Notes under the pieces: model-generated
Seen by the model: the letters and a program-made list of their open reading frames with translations, nothing else
Told to the model about the DNA's origin: nothing
Databases searched by the model: none
Position numbers and translations under genes: made by a program
DNA from: Eleginops maclovinus
Lineage: Eukaryota; Chordata; Actinopteri; Perciformes; Eleginopidae
DNA length: 64,000 nucleotides
Reading direction: 5' to 3'
Assembly: GCF_036324505.1 (NCBI RefSeq)
Contig: NC_086368.1
Location: 620,001-684,000 of the forward strand
Part shown: in pieces, positions 42,101 to 52,910 of the stretch
How the letters are laid out: each line of letters opens with the position of its first letter
How positions within the stretch are numbered: position 1 is the first letter of the stretch

Positions 42101-44837
42101 CAAACATACTCTTCCCACACAACAGCAAGACCAGACCAATGTTGAATGGCAGCAATGGGAAAGAGTTAAAGATCAGACAGCAGATGGGCTCCACTTCAAC
42201 ACAAGACTTGTGATGCACAATGGCACGCTGGGAGAGCTTATCCAACTTTATGAAGACAAACTGAAGACAGAAACAACAACACACGTCTGCTCAGTTCAGA
42301 ACCAGACCAGAGAGTACAGGAGCATGATTGAGAAGTGCAATGAGAGCACAGTAATTGTGCATGTGGACTTTTCTGAGGCATGGAAATGCAAGTATAGTTC
42401 TGAGGTACAGTCATGCCATTTTGGTCAGAACCTCCCACAGCTCAACCTGCACACTGGTACTACACAAAAGAACAGAAAACAGGCTTTTGCACAGTATCAG
42501 AATCAAAGCGACAAGATGCGTCTGCCATTTGGGCTCACATGGAACCAGTCCTAACAGATGTTCGTTTAAAGTTTCCAAAGGTTGACACCATTCACTTTTG
42601 GTCAGATGGCCCCAGCAAGCAGTACAAAAACAAAAAGAACTTTTCTCTCCTCTGCAGTGTCCCTCCAACTCTAGGTTTCAAGAGACAAACCTGGAACTTC
42701 TTCCCCACCTCACATGGGAAGGGAGCCCCAGACGGCATTGGAGGAACTGTGAAACGGACTGCAGACAGCCTTATACTGCGGGGGCATGACATTGTCAATG
42801 GGAATTTCTTTCATGAGATGGTTGGCAGAAGTCTTTGCAGCACTAAGCTCTACTTAATTGCTGAAGCTGACGTGCAGCCATACGATGCACTCCTTTCTCA
42901 ACCACTAAAACCTGTACCTGGAACAAGGAAACTCCATCAGGTCACACCAACACACCGAAACTCTGAGATCCATTGCAGATCACTGTCCTGTTTCTGCACT
43001 GAGCCACAGATGTGTGAGTGTTTCAGCCCAACACTATTCCAGCTGACCGACAACACATCCAGGGTACAGGTTGAGGATGATGGTCCTGTACCAATGCGAA
43101 AGAGAAAAGGTCCTTTGGCCATGTTGATGGAGGAAATGGAATGGGGGGAAAGTGAGCAGGAGGAAATGGAGCAAGAACCACTGACCAAGAGTGGTCCTGA
43201 GGGGACTGTGACAGATCTATCTGCTGATGTAGTTCATTGCGGAGATTGGCTTGCGGTCATTTATGACCAGAATTGGTGGTTGGCAAAGGCTGTCACTGTG
43301 GACGCTCATCATCAAGATGTGGAAGTGGAGTTTCTCCACCCTCATGGGCCCAACACACAGTTCCATCCAAAAGGAGGCGGAGCGGATAAGTGCTTCATAC
43401 CATATGACCATATTCTGGTCAAACTTGTGGAACCATCATCACCAGGTCGTGCAAGCAGGACGAGGGAGTTATACAACCTTTCTGCTGAAGTCATGGACTT
43501 CATAGAGGAGAAACATATAAAATGTATAGTTCCTAAAGCTAAATGAGAGGTGGAGTGACTGTAAAACAGTCAGGGAATTCTCACAGGAGTTCACAAATGA
43601 ATTATTGTTATTTTTGTGCCAGATGTGTTCTGTAGTATTTCTGTATTTTAAAACATCTCAGTTTATGGAAAAGAGACTATAACATGTAGTTATTAATGTA
43701 TCTGTTCTTCACATCAAATAGTTTATAGTTTAGTTTACAGAAGAATATGATCTATATTATTTTATGAGTTGGGGGCACTGCCTGACAGTTAAATATGAGG
43801 TCAGTGATGCTTTCTATCTTATTGCCACTGGTAATGATTCTTTTTTATTTATGATGATTATTAAGGGGAACTTTTATTAATGATAGCCTATTACTAAATC
43901 ATCTAAATGATGATAAATGATTTTACTATGATGATTTGATATTTGATGATATGGGGATGGGGTACTTTTAAAAAAGATATTGGTTTAATTGAAGCCTACC
44001 TTATATTCCTGGAAAAATGTTTATCACAGTTCTCAGGATTGTTACTTTATGGACCTAATAGTTAAATAAATGTGTTAAGCAAGAATCTATTGACTTGAGT
44101 GTAATACATTTTGGAATAATATGTTGTAATGAGGCCACTGTCACCACCGTCAGATTAGTGTCACCACCGTCAGTTCTAAGGTCACCACCGTCAGAGGGAG
44201 ATTTATTTGTTTTAAATGAATATGCTTACGATATATTTCTTCAGTGCTGGTGAGTTATTAAAGTAATAGTCTTGTTTAATACAACAATATGTTTGTTTAA
44301 TGAAAACACATTATTTTTCCTATTAAGGCTTAAAGTAAACGTTGTATGATGTTGATCTTTTAGAGGAGTACATGTGAAACAGTATAGAAAATTAACAAAA
44401 CTGAATATTCACATTTAACAGCATATATGTGTACTAAACACATTACCAGATAATGATTTTAAAAACTCTAAATACATATTAGACCAAATAAATAAATACA
44501 AAATAGCTTTTTATTGTGTCTGACGGTGTTGACAAAAGCAAAGTCATAATTGGAAAAATGCCTATTTTTTAAAAAAAATACAAAATGAGGAGGTTGCACC
44601 GGTACATTGCTGAAGAGCTAAGACCTTGGTCTATAATGATATACCTTTAGATTTTGTAATTTAACTAACTGTTTATTTTCAAAATTAAAACCTGTTTTAT
44701 CCAAATTCCCAAGAATCAGTGATTTGTGTCCAGATAAAACCAACAACAATAATAATGTTCATCTAATTGATGAATTGAGAGTATCCTCTCAGCATCAAGT
44801 AGAAAGTGTAGTCTGTAAATGAGTTACAAGGGCCGGT

Positions 44838-44878
<41 letters not shown>

Positions 44879-47623
44879 CAGTGGGCGTACCTTGCAGTTC
44901 ATTCAGACGGTTGACTTTAGCTTTCAGTCCTTTGCGAAACTCGTTTATCTCCATGTCCAGCTGCTCCTGGTCTGCAGGTGATAGAAAGCTGTTCAGGATG
45001 ATGTCATGTATCCACAACATGTGCACCACATATGTATTTATATTCAAATATATGATTCCCACACAGCCTTTTTTTACCTTTCTGAATCATCTCTCTCGTC
45101 TTCAGTTTGGGAAGTTTGATGAACATGTTTCCGAAGCAAACCTTCACTTTCTCTGCAAATGTCATCAGTCTTTAATCAACAACTACACTCATATCCACAG
45201 TGAGTTATTTTCACACAACCTACGGCCATGGGCCCCTACTATCATGAATGTCAACGTTCCGGTCTCACCCGTCTCATCTGTCCTCAGCACACTCAGAGCC
45301 TCTCTGTTCCTGTTCCTCCTGCTGTCCAGATCCACCATCTGAAACATCCAGCAGATTCATTTGATCAAGCTGAATAATGACACACACATTTGGATAAAAT
45401 AATTGATCTGTGAAACTGCTGTATTATTGCCACAGGCTTGGGAAGACATACATGCGCTTGTATATCAAATCAAGCGCTCCCTGAACTGCCCTGCTGCATT
45501 GCTGAAACACTGTCAGCTGTGATGTTGTTGGCTTCCCCTGTTCATTTATTCAGTGGTCTAAAAGTAATTAAGTACATTTACTTACTATAGAACAATTTTG
45601 AGTATTTTATTTTTTTCAGACTGTGTACTTCTACTCTACTACAGATCAGAGGTAAATGGTGTACTTTTACTTAGGGCTGGGCGATATGGACCAAAAGTCA
45701 TATCCCGATATATTTAGGTTGAATATCGATATACGATATATATCCCGATATTTTTTCCGCAAAGTGAGAGCTGTGAAATGAAATGCTCAGTCAAAGTCAA
45801 AGCCAAATACGAGTAGTTTCATTGAAAACTCACTATAAAATGTAAACATAAACACTGTATAACAAAGCTCCGTAAGGTGCACATTTAAATAAATAAAACA
45901 TCTTAAATAAAATTAGCCTTGTTTGGAGACAAGCTGTTTTCATCTCTCAGTCTTGCATGAAGTGAACTGTCACGCTCATATAAGGCTCACACGTCCTGCT
46001 TGACCACATATCGCTGGTCAACGCAAAATGGGTGACGTTAGCGAGCCGGCCTGCAACGTTCTGTCTGACTTCACTATACATTTGCGCCAGTGCTTCTCGT
46101 GCAAACTAGTTTCGACTGGGAAGCTCGTATCTCGGGTCCAGCTTTTTAATTAGCTCTTTGACCCCGACCTGTTCCACTGTTGCAACAGGGACCATGTCTT
46201 TGGCAAAGTGAAAGGACACCGCCTTTGTTATTGCACGCCACTTGTCGCTTTTCTTCTCATACGGCACACAGTGGGGAAATGAAGCTTGCAGTGAGCTTTG
46301 TTTTGGGGCTGGAGCTTTGTTGGGTTGGGGACGGCTTGTGCCTGTGGCTTCTGCAGCGCGCAGTTTCACACTCTTCATATTGCACTTTGTGCCACGTTTT
46401 TAAGTGATGAAAAAGATTCGTAGTGCTTCCACCACTGGCTGCAATGTGCTTATGGCACTCCCTACATATAGCTTGGTTTTGTTGCTCGTCTGACAATTTG
46501 TATCCGAACCATCTCCAAATGATTGAGCTACTGCTTTTTCTTTTACCAACCACCGTACGCTCTGCAGACGTTGTTGCCTTCTCCATGTTTGTTGAAGAGT
46601 GCCGGAGTGTCCCTCCCCCTCCCCCGTCTGTGCATGAAAGAGGAGGGGCGGAGCCGGGGCGCGGGAAGCAGTGCAGAGTTCCGATCAACGGCTTGCCTGA
46701 AGCAAGTATTACAGCGCAATTTTGAACTATATCGATATATGCGATATGGTCTAATTCCATATCTTATTTAAAAATATATCGATATATCTTAAATATCGAT
46801 ATATCGCCCAGCCCTACTTTTACTCCACTACATTTATGTAATCCCTTTAGTTACTTTACAGATCTGGATTAATGATGGTAAATATAATCTCCTTTAAATC
46901 AGATTTTAGTTCACCTGGAATAAATTCAGCAGCTACCCTGCAGTATACAAAGCCATTAAAACTAGCTGCACCTTTACCAGCTCTGAGAACACTGAAATGA
47001 TCAATAATTATAAAACATATCAGAGATATTATTCTGAAATGGACCAATCAAACAATGACTACTTTTACTGTCGCTACTTTAAGTACATGTTGATGAGAGT
47101 ACTTTCTACTTTCACTGGAGGAACATTTAGAATGCAGGACTTTTACTGTGACAGAGTATTCCTACACTCTGGTACTTCTACTTTACTCAAGTACAAGATC
47201 TGAGTACTAATACTTTAACTCAAGTACAAGATCTGAGTACTTCTACTTTGACTCAGGTACAAGACCTGAGTACTTCTTTCACCTATGCATTTATGAACTG
47301 GGGTGGACAATTAAGAGACCGTTTCTATATCATGCTGTCAAATCAAGTGTCAAGCCGAATTAAAAAGCTCCAGAGTAAAGTCATTTCTCAAACATTGTGT
47401 TCTACATGTACCGTTCACGGTCCTCAGCTCACACCAGCCGTTATACGGTGGTCACTTCTTGGCCCTACATGCAGCTGAAGAGAAACTAACTGTGGACTAC
47501 ACGCCACACTAACATCCGGGTCCTGCAGCTGTGCGCTGTTACCTGCTGTTTAGTGCTAAGAACATCCTCCGCCGCCTCCTCCACCTCTGTCAGGTACTCC
47601 AACACACGCTGCGAGACGTCCAT
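39135..47623 (-). CDS. pdrg1: p53 and DNA damage-regulated protein 1, five exons
   Basis: Small prefoldin-beta-like coiled-coil protein, a component of the R2TP/prefoldin-like (URI1) chaperone complex in other vertebrates. Exons on the minus strand: 47623-47543 (MDVSQRVLEYLTEVEEAAED...), 45338-45269 (MVDLDSRRNRNREALSVLR), 45152-45078 (KVKVCFGNMFIKLPKLKTRE), 44971-44891 (DQEQLDMEINEFRKGLKAKV) and 39217-39135 (GKPELRGYSLSPLSTDEIKA... ending FKR stop). All introns are GT-AG and phases (0, 1, 1, 1) fit, giving 390 nt, 129 residues, against about 133 for mammalian PDRG1. Conserved blocks IVDLD/MVDLD, VCFGNMFIK and KVNRL match the family from memory. Intron 1 (2.2 kb) holds hAT element A; intron 4 (5.7 kb) holds a DDE-like transposon. 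A LINE tail lies within about 20-40 bp of the start codon. No coding disruption is seen. Confidence 0.95.
39218..40098. other. pdrg1 intron 4, distal part
   Basis: Intronic, AT-rich, no coding signal. The outermost iteron of the nested transposon begins at 40099. Confidence 0.6.
40446..40519. repeat. Iteron palindrome at left end of the intronic transposon
   Basis: Two direct copies of GTCACCACCGTCAGA followed by two inverted copies within 74 bp, separated by a 7-bp spacer. The arrangement can fold into a long hairpin and resembles a multimeric transposase-binding array. Confidence 0.85.
40965..43546 (+). CDS. DDE-like transposase-type protein, one frameshift
   Basis: Coding region in two overlapping frames: 40965-42554 and 42413-43546. 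A single 1-2 nt indel near 42463 (around LNLHTG / YYTKEQKTGF) separates them; together about 860 residues. N-terminus (1-180) is extremely Arg/Lys/Glu-rich and predicted coiled coil (EERRRRNREYQKKRREK). A Cys-rich segment follows (CQCQFHENAKLML, then CCSQISEACLLRSCTRC). The core has VHVDFSEAWKCKYSSEVQ, then IHFWSDGPSKQYKNKKNF and TSHGKGAPDGIGGTVKRTAD, three acidic motifs spaced like a DDE nuclease. The C-terminus (NWWLAKAV...VEVEFLHPHGP, CFIPYDHIL) looks like a small SH3/Tudor-like domain. Related uncharacterised proteins occur in many animals (from memory); I cannot assign a named superfamily. Start chosen at the first ATG after a T-rich AG (possible splice acceptor). Confidence 0.75.
44838..44875. 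repeat. 38-bp poly-G run in pdrg1 intron 4
   Basis: A 38-nt homopolymer of G (C on the pdrg1 sense strand) begins 15 bp downstream of the exon 4 splice donor. The length may be inexact because such runs are prone to sequencing and assembly error. Confidence 0.9.
45672..46816 (-). mobile_element. hAT element A (ZBED-like, non-autonomous)
   Basis: A 1145-bp element with TIRs TAGGGCTGGGCGATAT and ATATCGCCCAGCCCTA, flanked by a perfect 8-bp TSD CTTTTACT (45664-45671, 46817-46824). Subterminal TATCGATATA motifs recur at both ends. It is almost identical to element B (51763-52910). On the minus strand it encodes a BED-finger protein start (MEKATTSAERTVVG, CRECHKHI, HHLKTWH); loss of 2 bp near 46370 relative to B shifts the frame. 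Confidence 0.95.
46106..46585 (-). pseudogene. BED-finger hAT protein remnant in element A, frameshifted
   Basis: Same product as 52679-52095 in element B, but with a 2-bp deletion after KVQYEEC that breaks the frame. N-terminal BED zinc finger (WRWFGYKLSDEQ, CRECHKHI, FHHLKTWHK) is present; the continuation KLRAAEATGTSRPQP lies in another frame. The catalytic domain is absent. Confidence 0.75.
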
Positions 47624-47680
47624 GATAGCTCCTTCTTCAGCCTCCTCCTCTTCTTCTTCTCTCGGTTATTGGCAGATTGC
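47543..47680 (-). promoter_or_regulatory. pdrg1 start region abutting a LINE 3' tail
   Basis: The sense-strand sequence directly before the pdrg1 ATG (47623) is GGAGGAGGCTGAAGAAGGAG preceded by a GAAGAA-type tail and then GGTGGCGGTAGGCACCTTAA, the latter typical of the 3' end of I/Nimb-like LINEs. The gene's 5' UTR or core promoter therefore lies in, or within a few tens of bases of, LINE-derived DNA. No TATA box is apparent. Confidence 0.5.
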
Positions 47681-47849
47681 AAACCGCTTTAAGGTGCCTA
47701 CCGCCACCTCCTGGACAGGATTGTGTATCACCATGTCATCTTATCATCTGTGGAAGTATACCACTGGGTTTACGATATTTTTAAATTATTCCAATCAGTC
47801 CCCCCCCCCCTCTCTGACCCTGTCACTTAGTTTTTTCCTCTCTGTTTTG

Positions 47850-48099
47850 TAAATGTTGCAATATATATAAAGTGTTCCACATTTTCTTTCACTCCACACC
47901 CCCTGCATTCTTCCAATTCAATTGTTCCCATTATAAACCTGGTGCTGTTTAATCCTGTAAGATCCAATCTGAGTCCAGGGATGGTGATCTCCTCCCGTCT
48001 GGTCCTTTCTGTGTAGATCTTTGTCATGACTGTAACTTGTCTCCAGTGGTGTAGTGGGGATTTTTTAAGTGAGGGTACGCTATTTGTGACGTCACCCCC

Positions 48100-48146
<47 letters not shown>

Positions 48147-49081
48147 CCACCCAAAAAGCCATACATATATTCAGCTTCATCACATCCACGTTCTCGTTGT
48201 TTTTTTTTGTCTTGTTTTAAGTGTCAGGTTGATGACGATTATCGAATGTTCATGTTATGTTCATGTCGTAGCCAATATAGGTCACGGACAGATACTGGGG
48301 ATGTCTTATGTAGCCTATGTAGGTTGTTCTCACCATTGCCAATATCTCCGGATTTACATTTGAGTTGTAAGCTATTTTTTTTTTTATTTTTTTTTTTAGT
48401 TGTAGCCTAAGCTATTTTATATATATTTTTTTTTATATATCACGTCGGGAGAAGTGGGTGGACGGCGTACCCCCGCGTACAACGCCCACTACACCCCTGC
48501 TTGTCTCCTCCCTTTCGAGTCTTCCTCACACTTTTTCTGCCACATTTCCATACCCTTCTTCTTAATTATTGCTTTTCCTTCTCGTTTTCCAAGTGAAACT
48601 GGTATTGTTATTTCCCTTTGTATAGCATCTTTTGCTAATTAATCAGCATGCCTTTACATTTATCACAATGTTAAACAATATTGGGCTGACTGCACTCCCC
48701 TCGGGAATACCATTTTCTATTTTGAAATATATTTGGAAACATTTGCTCCACCCTTTCCTCTAAATGTCCGTTAAAAAGGCCCTACAACACTCATTCTACT
48801 CAGTTTATCAGTAATCCATCCCTCCACATAGAGTCATAGGCCTGTTGGGTGTCAAAGCACACTACTGCCATCACCTCCTTCATTTTCAATGTTTTTTCCA
48901 CATCACTACTCACTCTTTCTAAAGCATCTATTGTGGACCGCCCTTTACCAAATCCGCTCTGAAAACGACTCAACAACCCTTTCTGTTCCAGTACATGTGA
49001 GAGTCTACGAACAATGATCTTTTCCATCCATTTACATAGGTGTGATGTAGCAGCTATGGTCTGTAGTGTTGAGGTTTCCAT
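47850..49081 (-). pseudogene. LINE reverse transcriptase and C-terminal region
   Basis: RT segment reads TSHLCKWMEKIIVRRLSHVL, then QKGLLSRFQSGFGKGRSTID, VMAVVCFDTQQAYDSMW. A frame change is followed by GIP-GSAVSPILFN-like sequence near 48700. The YADD block is lost by deletion; the tail resumes with an AKDAIQREITIPVSLGK-like stretch, and beyond hAT element E with REEITIPGLRLDLTGLNST and CGVKENVEHFIY. Characteristic of I-group LINEs. Confidence 0.75.
48044..48499. mobile_element. hAT MITE E
   Basis: A 456-bp non-coding element with TIRs CAGTGGTGTAGTGGG and CCCACTACACCCCTG, flanked by a perfect 8-bp TSD CTTGTCTC (48036-48043, 48500-48507). It contains a (CA)n microsatellite (48103-48143) and T-runs. 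It lies in the C-terminal part of the LINE. Confidence 0.92.
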
Positions 49082-50110
49082 ATTGGAATAATTAAAAGCA
49101 AAGTTAATATAATCAAATATAATTCAGTATAATCCACAATGTTAAATGCATTCCATTTCACGAAGCGCTATACTTATACTAAATGTACACCAATTAGTAA
49201 ACTGACATGAAAGACTGTAAGGTCTGTTAAAGTTTATCAATATAGGTGTCACTAACTGGCTTTGTGAATGCTAGAACTGTAGCAGGACAGGGGGAAAAAT
49301 AAATACAGTCCTACAGATTCCCTGAAAAAAGGGGCGTGGCTAATCAAGCTGGAGTAAAGTAATTAAGAGAATGACTGGCAACTGTGTGCTGTTGAAAAGT
49401 AGACAGCATTTAGTCATTCAATGGGAAGAGAGAACAAGGAGGGAGTCTGATCAAGCAAGAGAAAAAGTGGATTCTGGAGGACTTCTTCAGGGGAACCAGG
49501 CTATTTTGGAGAGTTTTCTTCATTAAACCCAGGAGCTGTTGGGGAAACCATTCATCTTTCCCTCTTCAGTTAAACCTGCACTCTGGTGATCTACTCTGGC
49601 CTGTGTCACCCTCAGATAAGTCTGCTCTCACTACACAGATTGAACTCTACACTCGAACCTGCCCCAGACACAACACTCAGGACTATTAAATAGAACTTTA
49701 CTTTCAAACATCCATATTCCCTGAATTACTGGACTATTTCCAGATTGACAAAGGACAAAAAGGACTTCTCCCCTCCAACTCACTCATTCACAGTCACTCC
49801 CCATGATTGAACTACTTTATCACTCTCTGAGTCAAATAATTAATTGATGTTTTGTGATTTAAATAGCCTTATTTGTGGGGGGTTTTTGTAGCATTTATTG
49901 GATTTGAGTTTCTCTGGCAATAGGTCTGTGACATGATTTATCATTTTTTTTGTTTGATATATTGATTATTATTTGAGCTTGATTTGATTGTTGGTTTTCT
50001 TTTGTTACTGTAGTAGCTAGGTCACCGGGCTATCCCTGTTTTGTTTTGTTTTTACAGCTGGCTATATAAAATATTCCTCTGTCTGGAACCCACATTTAAA
50101 TGACTCTGAA
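49082..50110. other. Unclassified ~1 kb segment inside the LINE
   Basis: LINE RT homology stops at 49081 and pre-RT homology (NFNKIWREGD on the minus strand) resumes near 50110. Between them is non-coding sequence with no TIR, TSD or LTR border that I could recognise; a solo LTR is one possibility. Confidence 0.45.
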
Positions 50111-51762
50111 AACTTGAAATATCTCCTTCTCTCCAGATTTTATTGAAGTTTCAGCGTTTTGGCAGCTGTCTAAACATGGCATAGCATCCCTGCTCTTGTC
50201 CTGGGGCTGTATATCCCAGAGTTGTGGACTCGAGTCACATGACTTGGACTCGAGTCAGACTGGACCTCATGAATTTGATGACTTGGGACCTGACTTGACA
50301 CAATCTAAAAAGACTTGCAGTTTGACTTGGACTTTAACATCAGTGACTCGCATTTGGACTTGGATTTGCCCCTTTTGACTCAAAAAGACTTGCTACTTTC
50401 CCCAAACCCAAAGATTAAAAAGTATGTTGACATGGACTGCACTATCTTCCTTTGCACCTGTGTGCATCTGTGTGCATAACGTGTGTGGCACGACATCCAA
50501 TCAAATTAGATCCACGTTGTTTTGATCTGACAGCATCCAACCAATCAAAGTACTGGACAACCAATGAGGCGGAACAAACTATAAGGCGCCAAGTAGGCAA
50601 CAATGATACCACAGGTAGTTTCGTTTGGATTTAAAAACTTTGAGGTGGTCAACAAAAAAAGAACTGCAGTCTGTAAAACATGCAGGACGAAGATAACAGA
50701 CGGAGATGCGACAACTTCCAACTTCGTTCGACATTTGAAGTTGCACAAAGAACGGTAAGTTTTGAATGAAAGCTAACACTAGCTTATTGGCTAATTGCTA
50801 GCTAGCTACATATCAATGAGACTGTAAACGTCACCTTGGCTTACAAACATGCTAAACGGTATCTCCTGTGGGTTCATTGATGGATAAGTTCACTATTTTG
50901 CACTTTGAGCCCCCTTTCTGGGTCGTCTTAGATGAAATACAAATGTTGACGATTGGTCCAGTCTCCAGCTTTTGGCTAATTTGGAATCACTCCCTGCTTG
51001 ATATTTGGAATACAAAAAGGCAAATTAAACACGACAGAAACTGTATTTCGCTAAGACACTCGTTCTGGAGCATCACCACTAACCAGTGACCACTCGGTGA
51101 GTTGCACATCTTTGAAAACGAACGTTTAAGGTTAATTTAAGGACCGCTTTATGAATGAATTATATTTAATCTACTTTGTATTATAAATATGTGTACAATT
51201 TGAGCTTGCTGCCAGACAATTTTTTCCAATAGGAAAACTAAGTATATCTCACTCTCTCCAGCACACCAGATTCCATTGACAAAAATGGCTATTTTACTTT
51301 GCAGCAAAAAGGAGTTGCTAGTCTACTGCTGCCTCATTCAGGTCGTTTATGCAATTTAGGTAAATCATAGAATAGCACAATTAAACTTAATCATTGAGCC
51401 AGCAGTAGACCCGCAATTTCTGTGTGATGCAGGTAAAATTGCTGTTTTTGCCAATGGAATCAGGTGTGCTGGAGAGAGTGAATTAACAAGCATACTTCAG
51501 TTTCCTGTCGGAAAGGGCTGCTTGATGGCAAGGTAAAGCAGGATAAATATAAATTAATATAGTAAGTGTACACTGGAAATGGAAATGTATTGTATCAATG
51601 TAATGTTAAAACAAACACAATCTTACAGTATACAATACAATTCATAATAATACAAAAATAAATATTAACACAATGTTAGCATTGATATATGAGGAGATAG
51701 TTTCAAATGCAATTTATGTGTGGCTATAAGGGACTTTCTGACTAGTGCTGCGTACCTGGACT

Positions 51763-52910
51763 TAGGGCTGGGCGATATGGACCAAAAGTCATATCCCGAT
51801 ATATTTAGGTTGAATATCGATATACGATATATATCCCGATATTTTTTCCGCAAAGTGAGAGCTGTGAAATGAAATGCTCAGTCAAAGTCAAAGCCAAATA
51901 CGAGTAGTTTTATTGAAAACTCACTATAAAATGTAAACATTAACACTGTATAACAAAGCTCCTTAAGGTGCACATTTAAATAAATAAAACATCTTAAATA
52001 AAATTAGCCTTGTTTGGAGACAAGCTGTTTTCATCTCCCAGTCTTGCATGAAGTGAACTGTCACGCTCATATAAGGCTCACACGTCCTGCTTGATCACAT
52101 ATCGCTGGTCAACGCAAAATGGGTGACGTTAGCGAGCCGGCCTGCAACGTTCTGTCTGACTTCACTATACATTTGCGGCAGTGCTTCTCGTGCAAAATAG
52201 TTTCGACTGGGAAGCTCGTATCTCGGGTCCAGCTTTTTAATTAGCTCTTTGAACCCGACCTGTTCCACTGTTGCAACAGGGACCATGTCTTTGGCAATGT
52301 GAAAGGACACCGCCTTTGTTATTGCACGCCACTTGTCGCTTTTCTTCTCATACGGCACACAGTGGGGAAATGAAGCTTGCAGTGAGCTTTGTTTTGGGGC
52401 TGGAGCTTTGTCGGGTTGGGGACGGCTTGTGCCTGTGGCTTCTGCAGCGCGCAGTTTCACACACTCTTCACATTGCACTTTGTGCCACGTTTTTAAGTGA
52501 TGAAAAAGATTCGTAGTGCTTCCACCACTGGCTGCAATGTGCTTATGGCACTCCCTACATATAGCTTGGTTTTGTTGCTCGTCTGACAATTTGTATCCGA
52601 ACCATCTCCAAATGATTGAGCTACTGCTTTTTCTTTTACCAACCACCGTACGCTCTGCAGACGTTGTTGCCTTCTCCATGTTTGTTGAAGAGTGCCGGAG
52701 TGTCCCTCCCCCTCCCCCGTCTGTGCATGAAAGAGGAGGGGCGGAGCCGGGGCGCGGGAAGCAGTGCAGAGAGTTCGATCAACGGCTTGCCTGAAGCAAG
52801 TATTACAGCGCAATTTTGAACTATATCGATATATGCGATATGGTCTAATTCCATATCTTATTTAAAAATATATCGATATATCTTAAATATCGATATATCG
52901 CCCAGCCCTA
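51763..52910 (-). mobile_element. hAT element B (ZBED-like), near-identical to A
   Basis: A 1148-bp element with TIRs TAGGGCTGGGCGATAT and ATATCGCCCAGCCCTA, flanked by a perfect 8-bp TSD CCTGGACT (51755-51762, 52911-52918). It lies only 20 bp inside the left end of element C, within C's TIR. Sequence differs from A by few substitutions and two small indels, so both copies moved recently. Confidence 0.96.
52095..52679 (-). CDS. BED-finger protein of element B (truncated hAT transposase), 194 aa
   Basis: Open from MEKATTSAERTVVGKRKSSS to a stop just past ANVTHFALTSDM. Residues 20-70 form a BED zinc finger (IIWRWFGYKLSDEQ, CRECHKHI with distal HHLKTWH), followed by a Pro/Ser linker and the beginning of the hAT catalytic fold (KAVSFHIAKDMVPV, LDPRYELPSRNYF, VTHFALTSDM). 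In ZBED1-like transposases the next residues hold the first catalytic Asp, and the rest (about 400 aa) is deleted. It could act as a DNA-binding competitor of a full transposase, but that is speculation. Confidence 0.75.
   Translation of the reverse strand: MEKATTSAERTVVGKRKSSSSIIWRWFGYKLSDEQQNQAICRECHKHIAASGGSTTNLFHHLKTWHKVQCEECVKLRAAEATGTSRPQPDKAPAPKQSSLQASFPHCVPYEKKSDKWRAITKAVSFHIAKDMVPVATVEQVGFKELIKKLDPRYELPSRNYFAREALPQMYSEVRQNVAGRLANVTHFALTSDM

Larger units (their letters stand above)
40099..44533 (+). mobile_element. Unassigned DDE-like transposon in pdrg1 intron 4
   Basis: About 4.4 kb defined by copies of a 15-bp motif GTCACCACCGTCAGA near both ends and a long transposase-like coding region between them. 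Motif positions: 40099-40113, 40292-40302 (partial), 40446-40460, 40462-40476, inverted at 40484-40498 and 40505-40519; then 44140-44154, 44160-44174 (one mismatch), 44181-44195 and inverted 44519-44533 (one mismatch). The outermost copies (40099 and 44519) point inward towards each other, as TIRs would. I could not identify a TSD, so exact borders and superfamily are open. It is antisense to pdrg1. Confidence 0.65.
45540..47290. repeat. AAGTAC/ACTTTTACTC-rich dispersed repeat in pdrg1 intron 1, split by element A
   Basis: Segments on both sides of element A contain many degenerate AGTACTTCTACTTT and CAAGTACAAGATCTGAGTAC motifs, a repeat type common in fish introns. Element A's TSD (CTTTTACT) lies within this motif, so A landed in a pre-existing repeat. 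Confidence 0.5.

Noticed and set aside
44836..45342. 168-aa frame starting with poly-Gly
   Set aside because: It begins in the poly-G run and crosses pdrg1 exons in antisense.
46423..46725. Plus-strand frames repeated in elements A and B
   Set aside because: Both are antisense to the BED-finger coding strand; conservation simply follows the transposon.
48800..49081. Independent small RT gene
   Set aside because: It is the RT segment of the long minus-strand LINE, in order with its other fragments.
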